From NCBI GenBank assembly GCA_036560705.1, contig DATBQR010000077.1, forward strand, positions 1 through 64,000: a DNA stretch of 64,000 bases, in the 5' to 3' direction. A model generated the notes under the pieces. That model was not told where the DNA came from. It searched no databases and worked only from the letters and a program-made list of their open reading frames with translations. The position numbers and the translations under genes are program-made. Below are positions 8,722 through 19,601 of the stretch, one piece after another. The DNA comes from RBG-16-66-20 sp036560705. GTDB lineage: Bacteria > Pseudomonadota > Gammaproteobacteria > Burkholderiales > SG8-39. Within the stretch, counting starts at the first letter, position 1; the number at the start of each line of letters is the position of its first letter.

Positions 8722-10011
8722 GTGAACAAGACCGTGCGCAACGCGGTCATCGTCGGGGGTATCCGGATCCCCTTCGCGCGCAGCAGCACCGCGTACGCGA
8801 AGATCGGCAACCAGGAGATGCTCACCGCCTCGATCAAGGCGCTGGTGGAGAAGTTCGGCCTGCGCGGCGAGGTCCTGGGCGAGGTGGCGGCAGGCGCGGT
8901 GATCAAGCATCCGCGCGACTGGAACCTCGCGCGCGAGGCGGCACTCGGCAGCGGGCTCGATCCGCACACGCCCGCCTACGACCTGCAGCGCGCCTGCGGC
9001 ACCAGCCTCACCACCACGGCGCAGCTCGCGCAACGCATCGCGCTGGGTGAGATCGATTGCGCCATCGCCGGCGGCGTCGACACCGCCAGCGACGTGCCGA
9101 TCGTGTACAGCGACGGCCTGCAGCAGATCCTGCTCGCCAGCGCGCGCGCCCGGTCCTTCGGCGCACGCCTGTCGCCCTGGCTGGGGCTGCGGCCGCGTCA
9201 TTTCAAGCCCGTGACGCCGGGCGTCGCGGAGCCGCGTACCGGCATGTCCATGGGCGAGCACACCGAGCTCATGGCCAAGGAATGGGGCATCAGCCGGCAA
9301 GCGCAGGATGAAATCGCGCTCGCCAGCCACCGCAAGGGTTCCGCCGCCTGGAAGGCGGGCTTCTACGACGATCTGGTCGTTCCCTTCGGCGGCCTGAAGC
9401 GCGACAACAACCTGCGCGACGATGCGAACCTGGAAGCGATGGCGAAGCTGAAGCCCGCGTACGATCGCAGCCCCGCCGGCACCCTCACCGCCGCCAATAG
9501 CACGCCTCTCACCGACGGCGCCTCCTGCGTGCTGCTGGCGTCGGAGGACTGGGCGAAAGCGCGCGGCCTGCCGGTCCAGGCGCGCTTCGTCGACTACGCG
9601 GTCGCCGCCGTGGATTACGTCGGCACGAAGGGGCCGCGCGAAGGCCTGCTGATGGCGCCGACCTACGCCGTGCCGCAGATGCTCGACCGGAACGGGATCA
9701 GGCTGCAGGACTTCGACATCTACGAAATCCACGAGGCCTTCGCGGCGCAGGTGCTCTGCACGCTGAAGGCCTGGGAGTCGGAGGATTACTGCCGCACGAA
9801 GCTCGGACGAAAAGCGGCGCTGGGTTCGATCGACCGCGCGAAAATGAATCCCGTGGGCAGCAGCGTTGCGCTCGGCCACCCCTTCGCCGCCACCGGCACG
9901 CGCATCGTGGCCACGCTGGCGAAGGAACTCGAGCAACGGGGCGGCGGCCGTGGCCTCGTCTCCATCTGCACCGCCGGCGGCATGGGCGTCACCGCGATAC
10001 TGGAACGCTGA
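8722..10011 (+). CDS. Acetyl-CoA C-acyltransferase (thiolase, FadI-like)
   Basis: This 429-residue thiolase cleaves or condenses acyl-CoA chains. The nucleophile is Cys92 (RACGTSLTT), the second Cys is 416 (CTAGGMG) and the general base is His337 (EIHEAFAAQ). Length and the extra loop after the first Cys resemble the FadI-type long-chain 3-ketoacyl-CoA thiolases more than PhaA-type biosynthetic thiolases. GTG at 8722 starts 4 bases after gloA. No partner FadJ-like hydrolyase is present nearby, so beta-oxidation versus another pathway cannot be decided. Its 3' end overlaps the convergent ksgA end by 23 bases. Confidence 0.92.
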   Translation: MNKTVRNAVIVGGIRIPFARSSTAYAKIGNQEMLTASIKALVEKFGLRGEVLGEVAAGAVIKHPRDWNLAREAALGSGLDPHTPAYDLQRACGTSLTTTAQLAQRIALGEIDCAIAGGVDTASDVPIVYSDGLQQILLASARARSFGARLSPWLGLRPRHFKPVTPGVAEPRTGMSMGEHTELMAKEWGISRQAQDEIALASHRKGSAAWKAGFYDDLVVPFGGLKRDNNLRDDANLEAMAKLKPAYDRSPAGTLTAANSTPLTDGASCVLLASEDWAKARGLPVQARFVDYAVAAVDYVGTKGPREGLLMAPTYAVPQMLDRNGIRLQDFDIYEIHEAFAAQVLCTLKAWESEDYCRTKLGRKAALGSIDRAKMNPVGSSVALGHPFAATGTRIVATLAKELEQRGGGRGLVSICTAGGMGVTAILER

Positions 10012-10750
10012 ACCGGGCGCTGATCCTGACGTAGTCCGCCGGCGAGAGGTTTTCAGGCCTGAGCTGGGAATCAATCTGCAGGGCGGAAAAATCTTGAGCG
10101 GTCAGGGGTAAAGCGTTGCGCAGGGTTTTTCGCCTTGCACTAAAAGCCTCGCGAACCACTTTCTCAAGCACCGCTTCATCGCAGGCGGGTTTCTCCCGCA
10201 GGGGCACGAGCCGCACCACCGCGGAGTCCACCTTGGGCGGCGGGCGGAAAGCGCCGGGCGCGACCCTGAACAGCTTCTTCATGTCGAAGCGCGTCTGCAG
10301 CATCACCGACAGCCGGCCGTATTCCGCCGTCGAAGGCTTCGCCACCATCCGCTCGACCACTTCGAGCTGCAGCATGAAGTGCATGTCGCGCACGCGGTCG
10401 GCATGCCGCGAGAGATGGAACAGGATCGGCGTCGAGATGTTGTAGGGAAGGTTGCCGACGATCCGCACGCCTGCCGGAAACGAGGAAAAATCGTGATCGA
10501 GGACGTCGGCGCAGATTATTTTCAACCGCTCTTCGGGAAATTCTTCCCCGAGGCGGCGCGCAAGGTCGCGGTCGATCTCGATCGCGTCCAGACGATCCAG
10601 GCGATCGAGCAGCAGGCGCGTGAGCGCGCCTTCGCCGGGGCCGATCTCGACAATGGCTTCGCCGGCCGCCGGATTGACGGCATCGACGATTCTCTTCAAT
10701 ACCCCTTGGTCGTGCAGGAAGTGCTGGCCGAATCTTTTGCGGATCTTCAC
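9989..10750 (-). CDS. ksgA: 16S rRNA (adenine1518/1519-N6) dimethyltransferase
   Basis: KsgA (RsmA) dimethylates two adjacent adenines in the 3' helix of 16S rRNA during late 30S assembly. The 253-residue protein begins KIRKRFGQHFLHD and has the SAM-binding motif EIGPGEGALT, the acidic EIDRDLA, and the catalytic NLPYNIS. The GTG start overlaps the surA stop by four bases (GTGA). In many proteobacteria pdxA lies between surA and ksgA; it is absent here. The 3' end overlaps the convergent thiolase gene by 23 bases with no room for a terminator. Confidence 0.97.
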   Translation of the reverse strand: MKIRKRFGQHFLHDQGVLKRIVDAVNPAAGEAIVEIGPGEGALTRLLLDRLDRLDAIEIDRDLARRLGEEFPEERLKIICADVLDHDFSSFPAGVRIVGNLPYNISTPILFHLSRHADRVRDMHFMLQLEVVERMVAKPSTAEYGRLSVMLQTRFDMKKLFRVAPGAFRPPPKVDSAVVRLVPLREKPACDEAVLEKVVREAFSARRKTLRNALPLTAQDFSALQIDSQLRPENLSPADYVRISARFSVPVSR

Positions 10751-12105
10751 CTGTCCTCGAGACGCACATCGACGTAGGTGCGGTCGCGCAGCTGGCGCAG
10801 CCACTCCTGGTAGGCCTCGTCCGCCTTGCGTTCCTTCAGCGCCAGGCGCGCCTGGATGCGCCGGCGGTCCTGCGTCAGTCCCCCGGTGCGGCGCTCGAGC
10901 ACCTGGATCAGGTGCCAGCCGAAGGGCGTCTTCACCGGCTGGCTGATCTCGCCCGGCTTGAGCGAATTCATGACGCGCTCGAACTCGGGGATCGTATCCC
11001 CCGGCAGCAGCCAATCCAGGTCGCCGCCGCGCGAGGCGCTGCCGTCCACCGAATGCAGCCGCGCCAGTTCGGCAAAATCGGCGCCGCCGGTGACGATGCG
11101 CTCGCGCAGGTCGGCGAGCCGGCGGCGCGCGTCGGCCTCGGAGACGACCTCGTTGGTGCGTATCAGGATATGCCGCGCGTGGGTCTGCTCGACGGGCGCC
11201 CCCTCGTCTACGCCACGGCGCTCGACCAGCTTGATGAGGTGGAACCCGCCGGGGCTGCGCAACACCGCGCTCGTCTCGCCGACTTTCATGCCTTTCACGG
11301 CGCCGGCGAAGATCTCCGGCAGGCGATCCTCGGCGCGCCAGCCCATCGTGCCGCCCTGCAGGGCGTCGGGCGCGTCCGAGTAGCCGGCGGCGACCTTGGC
11401 GAAATCCGCGCCCGCAGCGATCTCGGCGCGCGCCTTGTCGACTTTCTTGCGCGCCTGGTCGAGCTGCTCCGGGCTCGCCTGGTCCGGCACCCGCACCAGG
11501 ATGTGCGCCAAGTTGTATTCGCTGCGCGAGCCGCTGCTGCCCTTCGCTTCGGCGAGGTACTGGTCGATTTCGCTGTCGCTTACCTCGATGCGGTCGTCGA
11601 CTTCGCGCTCGCGCAGGCGCTGCAGCATGATCTGCTGGCGCACGTCGTCGCGGAATTTCTCGAACGTCAAGCCGTCCTTCTCCAGCGCCACCCGGAACGC
11701 CGACAGCGTCATGTTGTTGTTCTCGGCGACGCGCTCCATCGCCCGGTCGAGCTGGATTTCCTCGACCCGGATGCCGCTGTCCTTCGCCTGCTGCAGCTGC
11801 GCCTTGTCGAGGATCAGCCGCTCGAGGATCTGGCGATCGAGGACGCTGCGCTCCGGCAACGGCGTGCCCTGCTTCTGCAACTGCCGCTCGGCGAAGGCCC
11901 GGCGTTCGGCGAGTTCGGATGCGGTCACCACCTCGTTGCCGACAACGGCGACGATGCGGTCGACCAGCACGATGCGCTGCGGCTGCCGGGTAGCCACCCG
12001 CGGCGTCGGTACCTGGCCCTGCGTTTGCACGGCGGCCGGTGCGGGCGCTTGCGCTTGCGCAGCGACGCCCATGCACAGGGCTGCGGCGGCCGCCAGTATT
12101 CTCAT
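10747..12105 (-). CDS. surA: Periplasmic chaperone and peptidyl-prolyl isomerase SurA
   Basis: SurA escorts outer-membrane beta-barrel proteins such as LptD through the periplasm. A signal peptide (residues 1 to about 20, ending AQAQA) precedes the SurA N-terminal domain beginning RIVAVVGNEVVTASEL. Two parvulin domains follow (about 180-285 with ARHILIR-type and NLAHILVR-type starts) before a short C-terminal helix. I chose ATG at 12105 because it gives the signal peptide; the frame is open further upstream but runs into lptD. Length is 452 residues. It lies 11 bases after lptD, a client of SurA. Confidence 0.95.
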   Translation of the reverse strand: MRILAAAAALCMGVAAQAQAPAPAAVQTQGQVPTPRVATRQPQRIVLVDRIVAVVGNEVVTASELAERRAFAERQLQKQGTPLPERSVLDRQILERLILDKAQLQQAKDSGIRVEEIQLDRAMERVAENNNMTLSAFRVALEKDGLTFEKFRDDVRQQIMLQRLREREVDDRIEVSDSEIDQYLAEAKGSSGSRSEYNLAHILVRVPDQASPEQLDQARKKVDKARAEIAAGADFAKVAAGYSDAPDALQGGTMGWRAEDRLPEIFAGAVKGMKVGETSAVLRSPGGFHLIKLVERRGVDEGAPVEQTHARHILIRTNEVVSEADARRRLADLRERIVTGGADFAELARLHSVDGSASRGGDLDWLLPGDTIPEFERVMNSLKPGEISQPVKTPFGWHLIQVLERRTGGLTQDRRRIQARLALKERKADEAYQEWLRQLRDRTYVDVRLEDR

Positions 12106-12116
12106 CGTCAGATCGG

Positions 12117-14375
12117 CTAGAAAACCTGCCCGAACGGCAAGCGCGGCTGCAGGCTCGGCGGCACCAGGCTTCCCTGCGTCGGATTGGTCACCGCGTAGCC
12201 CGGGACGCTGCGCCGGAACATCGTCTGGATCTCGTCCGAACCCAGGCCGCCGAAGCCGTTGAACTCCAACTGGAAGAAAATCCCGGTCGACACGGTATTC
12301 GTCGCTGCCTGCAGCCGCTGGAAGGCGCCGCGGAACACCCAGCAGCCGGCGTTGTATTCCAGCCCCGCGATCCCCTCCAGCAGCAGCTTGTCCTGGAACG
12401 AGTAGTTGTAGCGCCCGATGGCATACCATCCGGGTTTGACCGGCCACTGGCCGGAAATATCCACCTGCCGTATCGGCTGCGTGGGGTCGCGATTGTAGCG
12501 GTAGCTTGCGCTGATGACCTTGGCGATCTCGGGGGCATAGCGGACCGAGGCCGACGCGCGCTGGATCTGCGACTGGTGCGGGTTGTATTCCACCGTGTTG
12601 TCGAAGGTCAGGCTCTGCGCCAGGCGGCCGCCGATCGACGCCAGGATGTCGGACTGGCCCTTGCTATTCAGCACGTCGGTCGGCAGCAAGCCGACCCGCT
12701 GGTCACTGAAGTAGTAGCGCTCCCCGAGCGTCGCGCGAAACAGCTCGACGCCGGAGGCCGTAAGCATGCGCGAGGTCGCCGCCACGGTGAGCTGGTTCGC
12801 GTCGCCGAAGCGGTCGCCGCCAGCAAAGCGGTTCTCCGTGAAAATCGACGAGTAGTTGAAATCCGACAGCGCCGTGTCGAACACCGGAATCTGGCTCTGG
12901 TCGCGGAACGGCGCATAGACGTAGAACAGGCGCGGCTCGAAGGTCTGGGTGAGGCTCTGGCCGAACCAGCGCGCATCGCGGTCGAAGATCATGCCGGCGT
13001 CCAGGCTCATCCAGGGTATGGTCGAAGTCTGCTTCGCGGGCTGCCCGGCGACGGTCTGTGTCAGGTTGTAATCGGCGTAATGCACCCCGAGCCTCGGCGT
13101 CAGGAAATACCCCGGTGCCAGAAAAGGCGCCGCCACCGTCGGATTGAACTGGACGCGCGTGCCGTCCGTAAGGGTCGGGTGCGTGAAACGCACATACTCG
13201 GCCGGCAATGTCAGGTCGAACCGTCCGGCGATGTCGTTCTTCCAGGTGCCGAAATTGATTTGCGGCAGGCGGGCATACGGTGGAACGATCGGCGCCAGGG
13301 GATCCTGCAGCGTTTGGAAGCGCTGCACCGTGCTGTTGAAATAGTAGGGCAGGCCGGCGAACCCGCTGTTGTAGTTCAAACTTACCTGCTGGGGAAGAAT
13401 ACCCGTCGAGACCTGGCGCACCTGCGAACTCAAGTCGACAAAGTAGCGGGCGTCCGAAACCTTGTTGATGTCGGCGATGACGCGGAGCGCCGGCGTGATC
13501 TGCTGGTCGTGCTGCAGCGAGAAGGCGCTGCGCTCGGCGCCGAACACCTTGTCGTGCGGCATGAAGTCGTAGCGCAGCTCGCCCCGGTACGTCGGCCCCA
13601 TCAAGCGGTAGTCGCTCCTGATCTGCTCTCCCCGCTTCGACATGTAGTCCGGCGTGACCAGCAGGTCCTGCTCCGGGGCGATGTTCCAGTAATACGGCGT
13701 TGACACCTCGATGCCGCGCAGCGAGTTGTGGGCGTAGTACGGCGCGACGAACCCGGATTTGCGCTGGTTGTCGAGTGAGGCCGACCCGTAGGGAATCGGC
13801 AGGATCGTGGTATCGAAGAACTTGAGCTTGCCGCCGCGCACGGTCCATTCCTGCTTGTCGTTGTCGAGATCGAATTGCTTCGCCTCGAAGCGCCAGTCCT
13901 CCTTGCCCGGCTCGCAGGTGGTGAAGGTGCCGTTCACCATCCGCAATTTGTCCTTGCCGAGGAATTCGAGGCGTTCGGCCGTGCCGTGCGTCGTCGAGGT
14001 CTCCCCCGGCAGGGTGAAATTCGCGCCCTCGAACACGCCGGTGTCTTCCTGCGTGTTGTAGCGCAGGCGCGGGCCGAAGAAGCGATCAACCCCGCGCAGC
14101 ATCCGCACGCCGTCGCGGGCCTCGATGCGGCCGAATTCCTGGTTGTAACGCAGGTATTCGGCGTAGACCGTCAGGTCCTCGCGGTGGAATTCGACCTGGC
14201 CGCGCGCGGTGACCTCGAGCTCGGTGACGCCCTCCATGCTCTGGGCGTCGATGGTGGTCGGCCCCTTCGGCTTTGGCGCGGGCACGGGTGCCTGCGCCCA
14301 GGCGAACTGCGCGCCGGACAGCAGGAACAGCAGCGTGGCGAGTCGCGCCGGACGGTGATGCATGGGAGAGAGCAT
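12117..14375 (-). CDS. lptD: LPS-assembly protein LptD
   Basis: LptD is the outer-membrane beta-barrel that, with LptE, inserts lipopolysaccharide into the outer leaflet. The 752-residue protein has a signal peptide (about 1-27), an OstA-like jellyroll domain (about 40-180) and a long C-terminal barrel. Only two cysteines are visible, Cys154 in TTCEPG and Cys678 in AGCWVF, whereas E. coli LptD has four that form two disulfides. The two fit one inter-domain disulfide joining jellyroll and barrel. The gene heads lptD-surA-ksgA and is divergent from amgK-murU, the arrangement known in Pseudomonas. Confidence 0.95.
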   Translation of the reverse strand: MLSPMHHRPARLATLLFLLSGAQFAWAQAPVPAPKPKGPTTIDAQSMEGVTELEVTARGQVEFHREDLTVYAEYLRYNQEFGRIEARDGVRMLRGVDRFFGPRLRYNTQEDTGVFEGANFTLPGETSTTHGTAERLEFLGKDKLRMVNGTFTTCEPGKEDWRFEAKQFDLDNDKQEWTVRGGKLKFFDTTILPIPYGSASLDNQRKSGFVAPYYAHNSLRGIEVSTPYYWNIAPEQDLLVTPDYMSKRGEQIRSDYRLMGPTYRGELRYDFMPHDKVFGAERSAFSLQHDQQITPALRVIADINKVSDARYFVDLSSQVRQVSTGILPQQVSLNYNSGFAGLPYYFNSTVQRFQTLQDPLAPIVPPYARLPQINFGTWKNDIAGRFDLTLPAEYVRFTHPTLTDGTRVQFNPTVAAPFLAPGYFLTPRLGVHYADYNLTQTVAGQPAKQTSTIPWMSLDAGMIFDRDARWFGQSLTQTFEPRLFYVYAPFRDQSQIPVFDTALSDFNYSSIFTENRFAGGDRFGDANQLTVAATSRMLTASGVELFRATLGERYYFSDQRVGLLPTDVLNSKGQSDILASIGGRLAQSLTFDNTVEYNPHQSQIQRASASVRYAPEIAKVISASYRYNRDPTQPIRQVDISGQWPVKPGWYAIGRYNYSFQDKLLLEGIAGLEYNAGCWVFRGAFQRLQAATNTVSTGIFFQLEFNGFGGLGSDEIQTMFRRSVPGYAVTNPTQGSLVPPSLQPRLPFGQVF

Positions 14376-14402
14376 TTAGGCGCGTTTTTTGAGAATGAAA
14401 AG

Positions 14403-14411
14403 TGTCATAAT
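14403..14411 (+). promoter_or_regulatory. Putative extended -10 promoter for amgK-murU
   Basis: TGTCATAAT matches an extended -10 element (TGn followed by a TATAAT-like hexamer) and ends 15 bases before the amgK ATG in the 51-base gap divergent from lptD. A T-rich run (14385-14390) sits where a -35 would be, at short spacing. Not experimentally supported. Confidence 0.35.
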
Positions 14412-14426
14412 TCCGCGCACTAAGCA

Positions 14427-15401
14427 ATGGATTTCAGGCTTGCCGCGCTCGAACGTTGGATCGGCGCACACTTCCCGGACGTCCCCTTCACGCTGGCCCC
14501 GGCATCGGAGGACGCGAGTTTCCGGCGCTATTTCCGCGCCGGGCTCGCCGACGGGCGCCATTTCATCGCCATGGACGCGCCGCCCGAAAAGGAAAATTGC
14601 GGGCCGTTCATCCACGTCGCGGGGGTATTTGCGGCGGCAGGCGTGCATGTTCCCGCGATCCGCGCGCAGGACGCGGCAAGCGGGTTCCTGCTGCTGGAAG
14701 ACCTCGGCAATACGACTTTTCTTGATTTTTTCGGGGAAAACGACCCGCAGGGCCCCTACGCTGCGGCCACGGATGCCCTGATCCGCATCCAACAAGCGAG
14801 CCGGCCCGGCGTCCTCCCCGAATACGATCGCGCGCTGCTGGAGCGCGAGCTGCGGCTGTTTCCGGACTGGTACATCGCCCGGGAGCTGGGGCGCGGCCTG
14901 GCCCCGCGCGAGCAGGCAGTGCTGGAGGCGGCGTTCGCGGCGCTCCTTGCCAACAACCTCGCGCAGCCGAAGGTCTTCGTGCACCGCGACTACCATTCCC
15001 GCAACCTGATGGTTTGCGAGCCGCTGCCGGGGATCCTCGACTTCCAGGATGCCGTCTACGGCCCGGTCACCTACGACCTGGTGTCCCTGCTGCGCGACGC
15101 CTACGTCGGCTGGGAGGAGGCGCAGGTGCTCGACTGGGCCGTCCGCTACTGGGACAAGGCGCGCAAGGCGGGCCTTCCGGTGCGCGCGGATTTCGCCGAG
15201 TTCTATCGCGATTTCGAGTGGATGGGCGCGCAGCGCCAGCTCAAGGTGGTCGGCATCTTCGCGCGCCTGTGCCATCGCGACGGCAAGCGGCGCTACCTGG
15301 CCGACATTCCGCGCGTCCTGGGCTACCTGCTCGCCACCTGCCGGCGCTACCGCGAACTGGCCCCGCTCGCGCAGCTGCTCGATACACTGGCCTCGCCATG
15401 A
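14427..15401 (+). CDS. amgK: N-acetylmuramate/N-acetylglucosamine kinase AmgK
   Basis: This is an aminoglycoside-phosphotransferase-fold kinase of 324 residues. The Brenner motif HRDYHSRNLM provides His186 and catalytic Asp188, and GILDFQDA gives the metal-binding Asp205. Assignment to AmgK rests on context. murU follows with a four-base overlap (ATGA) and lptD lies divergently, as in Pseudomonas putida, where AmgK phosphorylates MurNAc at the anomeric position in a peptidoglycan-recycling shortcut. The fold alone would allow other small-molecule kinases. This route to UDP-MurNAc bypasses de novo synthesis and confers intrinsic fosfomycin tolerance in species that have it. Confidence 0.88.
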   Translation: MDFRLAALERWIGAHFPDVPFTLAPASEDASFRRYFRAGLADGRHFIAMDAPPEKENCGPFIHVAGVFAAAGVHVPAIRAQDAASGFLLLEDLGNTTFLDFFGENDPQGPYAAATDALIRIQQASRPGVLPEYDRALLERELRLFPDWYIARELGRGLAPREQAVLEAAFAALLANNLAQPKVFVHRDYHSRNLMVCEPLPGILDFQDAVYGPVTYDLVSLLRDAYVGWEEAQVLDWAVRYWDKARKAGLPVRADFAEFYRDFEWMGAQRQLKVVGIFARLCHRDGKRRYLADIPRVLGYLLATCRRYRELAPLAQLLDTLASP

Positions 15402-16065
15402 AAGCCATGATCCTCGCCGCCGGCCGGGGCGAGCGGCTGCGCCCGCTCACCGATTCGATCCCGAAGCCGCTGGTCGAGGTCGCCGGCCGGACGCTGCTCG
15501 GGCGTCACCTGGAAAATCTCGCGTGCGCCGGCTTCCGCGAAACGGTGATCAACGTTTCGCACCTGGCGGAAAAAATCATCGCCCGCTTCGGCGACGGCTC
15601 GCAGGCGGGGCTGAAAATCGAATGGTCGCGCGAAGCCGAGGCGCTGGAGACCGCCGGCGGCATCGCCCTGGCGCGCGCGCTGCTCGGCCCGGACCCCTTC
15701 CTGCTGGTGAACGCCGACATCTGGTGCGACTACGATCTGTCGAGATTGAGGAACTTCGCGCTGGGTGCGCGCCTTTCACACCTGGTTCTGGTGCCGAATC
15801 CGCCGCAGCACCCGGCCGGCGACTTTTCTCTGGCGGACGGCGTCGTCGGCAACGGCCCGCCGCCGCGCTACACTTATGCGGGCATTGCGGTGATATCGCC
15901 GCAACTGGTCGCCGGCGTCGCCGACGGCCGCAAGGCGCAGCTGGCGCCGCTATGGCGCGCGGCCGCGGAACGCGGCGAAGTCACGGGTGAACTGCATGAA
16001 GGGCAATGGAGCGACGTCGGCACCCCGGAGCGCCTTTCTGCGCTGGAAGCACGGCTGAAAAAACC

Positions 16066-16069
<4 letters not shown>
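15398..16069 (+). CDS. murU: N-acetylmuramate alpha-1-phosphate uridylyltransferase MurU
   Basis: This 223-residue nucleotidyltransferase has the GT-A signature LAAGRGERLRPLTDSIPKPL and the metal-binding LVNADIWCDYD. It ends in the sugar-binding WSDVGTPERL. In the recycling pathway MurU converts MurNAc-1-phosphate and UTP to UDP-MurNAc. Start and stop overlap amgK and pepP by four bases each. Without amgK the sequence could equally be called a generic mannose-1-phosphate guanylyltransferase-like protein; the pair makes MurU the best reading. Confidence 0.9.
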
Positions 16070-17374
<1,305 letters not shown>

Positions 17375-17385
<11 letters not shown>

Positions 17386-18454
17386 GGGCCTGCCGGTCGA
17401 TGTCCTTGTCCGGGGAGCCGGGCCGGTAGGCTGCGTACTTGCGCTTGCCTTGCTGGAATCCGGAAAATCCGTCGCCGTACAGGGAAGGAGAACGAATGCG
17501 GAAAACCTTCCTCTTCCGTTGAGGCCCATCGCCCTTTCCCATGCCAGCCGCCTGATCCTCGAGCGCGTCGGCGCGTGGCGGAGGCTCGCGCCGACGCCGA
17601 TCGAGACGATCCATATTTCGCAGCAGGGCGCTTTCGGCCGTACCCGCCTGAGTGCCGCCGACGCCGGCGTCCCGGCCCTCGGGTATGTCGTGGACTACGA
17701 GTCCCTGCTGAACGCCCTTCTCGCCCGGCTCGACATTTCCGGAATTCGAATCCGGCAGGAACCGGCGGCAGCGCCGCTCGTCGTCCACTCCGAAGGAACG
17801 GCGAGCGAGCTGCAGGAAAAGAGCTACCGCCAGGAAGCGATCGTTGCGCTCGTCACCAGCAGGCCGGCGGCCGCGGGCACGGCCTGGGAGCGCTTCACCC
17901 CGGAGGGGCCGCTCGCGCTGCTGCCGCTCGGGGGACGCTACTGCGTGGTGTGGGGCATGGCGCCCGGGCGGGCGCAGGAACTGTGCGATGCGCCAGAAGC
18001 GGATTTCCTCGCCGCGCTCGCGCGTGCCTTCGGGCGGCGCGCCGGGGAATTTACCGCGGCCGGCGAGCGCAGCCGTGCGCCGCTCGGGCTGCGCGTGCGG
18101 CCTTCGCGGGTCGGCGTGCGCGAGGCCTACGTCGGCAACGCCGCGCAAACCCTGCACCCGGTCGCCGGCCAGGGATTGAATCTCGGCTTGCGCGACGCCT
18201 GGGATCTGGCGCAAGTCTTGCGCGACGCGCAAGACCCGGGCGAAGCCGGAGTGCTGGCGCGCTTTGCGGCGATGCGCCGGCTCGACGCCATGGCGACCGT
18301 GCGGGTGACGGATTTTCTCGCGGGCGCTTTTCTCGGCGCGAACCCGCTCGCCGGATTGATGCGAGGAATTGGATTAACTGCCTTGGACACTTGCTTGCCG
18401 GTACGGCGCTTTTTTGCGCGCCGCATGATTTACGGGACCTCGGCCCTGCCCTGA
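17375..18454 (+). CDS. UbiH/VisC-family FAD-dependent monooxygenase
   Basis: This flavoprotein of the ubiquinone-ring hydroxylase family has 359 residues. The ADP-binding motif is near the N-terminus (VRGAGPVGCVLALALLESG). The second FAD motif reads GNAAQTLHPVAGQGLNLGLRD, where the usual GDAAH is GNAAQ. Position after pepP suggests UbiH, which hydroxylates the ring of the ubiquinone precursor, but UbiF, UbiI and UbiM are similar and regiospecificity cannot be read from sequence. Slightly short for the family (about 380-400). The loss of Asp and His in the GDAAH motif is worth noting but does not prove inactivity. Confidence 0.85.
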
Positions 18455-18533
18455 GAATTGCGGCGCGATTCGCGATGTGCAATGGTGTTTGAAAAATGCA
18501 ACAGGGCCGATGTTTTTCCACGGCGGAACGCGC

Positions 18534-18539
18534 TAGAAT
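18534..18539 (+). promoter_or_regulatory. Putative -10 element (TAGAAT) for dusB-fis-purH
   Basis: TAGAAT lies in the 121-base gap between the UbiH-like gene and dusB. Gap sequence 18482-18530 is AT-richer than the genes around it. The upstream -35 match (TGTTTT with a 17-base spacer) is poor, so support is weak. Confidence 0.28.
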
Positions 18540-18575
18540 TCGCTCCCCTCGCATAACCTCCACACACCCGTACTG

Positions 18576-19601
18576 ATGCAACTCGGCGCGCAGGATTTAC
18601 AAATGCGCATTGGTGCGCATGTGCTGCGCAACGGCCTGTTCGTTGCCCCGATGGCGGGCGTCACCGACCAACCCTTCCGCACGCTCTGCCGGCGCTTCGG
18701 TGCCGGCCTCGCCGTCTCCGAGATGGTGTCCTCGCGGCCGGAACTGCGCAGTACCCGCAAATCCCGCCTGCGCCTGGAGCATCGCGGCGAGGCGAGCCCC
18801 GTTTCGGTGCAGATCGCCGGCGCCGACCCGGCGATGATGGCGGACGCGGCCCGCTTCAATGCGGCCGAGGGCGCCCAGATCATCGATATCAACATGGGCT
18901 GCCCGGCGAAGAAGGTCTGCAATGTCGCCGCCGGCTCGGCGCTGCTGTCCGACGAGCTGCTGGTGGCGCGGATTCTGGAAGCCGTGGTCGCTGCGGTGGA
19001 CGTCCCCGTTACGCTGAAGATCCGCACCGGCCCCAGCCCTGAGTCGAAGAACGCGCTGCGCATCGCGAGGATCGCCGAGGCATCGGGCGTGCGGCTGCTC
19101 GCGGTCCACGGCCGCACCCGCGCCTGCGGTTTCCGCGGCGAAGCCGAGTTCGAGACGGTGGCCGAGGTAAAAGCCGGCGTGCGCATCCCGGTAATCGCCA
19201 ATGGCGACATCGCCACGCCCGAAGAGGCGAGGCGCGTGCTCGCGCTCACCCGCGCCGATGGCATCATGATCGGCCGCGCGGCACATGGCCGTCCCTGGAT
19301 TTTCAGGGAATTTTTATATTTTTTAAATGAAGGAAAAAAACTTCCGCCCCCGGCGGCGCCAGAAATGCGGTCGGTGGTGCTCGAGCATCTCGAAGGCATC
19401 TATTCGCTGTACGGCGAAGAACTCGGCCTGCGCATCGCGCGCAAGCACATCGGCTGGTATACGCGCAGCCTGCCTGGCGGCGAAGCCTTCCGCCGCGAGG
19501 CAAACGCGATCGAATCCGCTGCTGCGCAGTTCGCCGCTGTCGGCCGTTTCTTTGACGGGCTCAACGACGAGGCAGGGACCCTGTCGTCCCTCCACAGATG
19601 A
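18576..19601 (+). CDS. dusB: tRNA-dihydrouridine synthase B
   Basis: DusB reduces uridine to dihydrouridine at tRNA position 17 using FMN and NADPH. The 341-residue protein shows the family motifs LFVAPMAGVTDQPFR, DINMGCPAKKVC (proton-donor Cys115), GRTRACGF and GIMIGRAAHGRPWIF. The stop overlaps the fis start (ATGA), the conserved dusB-fis operon. A TAGAAT hexamer ends 36 bases upstream in the 121-base gap after the UbiH-like gene and may be the operon promoter. Confidence 0.97.
   Translation: MQLGAQDLQMRIGAHVLRNGLFVAPMAGVTDQPFRTLCRRFGAGLAVSEMVSSRPELRSTRKSRLRLEHRGEASPVSVQIAGADPAMMADAARFNAAEGAQIIDINMGCPAKKVCNVAAGSALLSDELLVARILEAVVAAVDVPVTLKIRTGPSPESKNALRIARIAEASGVRLLAVHGRTRACGFRGEAEFETVAEVKAGVRIPVIANGDIATPEEARRVLALTRADGIMIGRAAHGRPWIFREFLYFLNEGKKLPPPAAPEMRSVVLEHLEGIYSLYGEELGLRIARKHIGWYTRSLPGGEAFRREANAIESAAAQFAAVGRFFDGLNDEAGTLSSLHR

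Noticed and set aside
10751..12076. Upstream extension of the ksgA frame across surA.
   Set aside because: The extension is an off-frame shadow of surA; the KsgA N-terminus KIRKRFGQHF begins at the GTG at 10750.
14376..14426. A sigma-E-type promoter for lptD.
   Set aside because: lptD is often sigma-E controlled in enterics, but no GAACTT/TCTGA-like pair was found in this short divergent gap.
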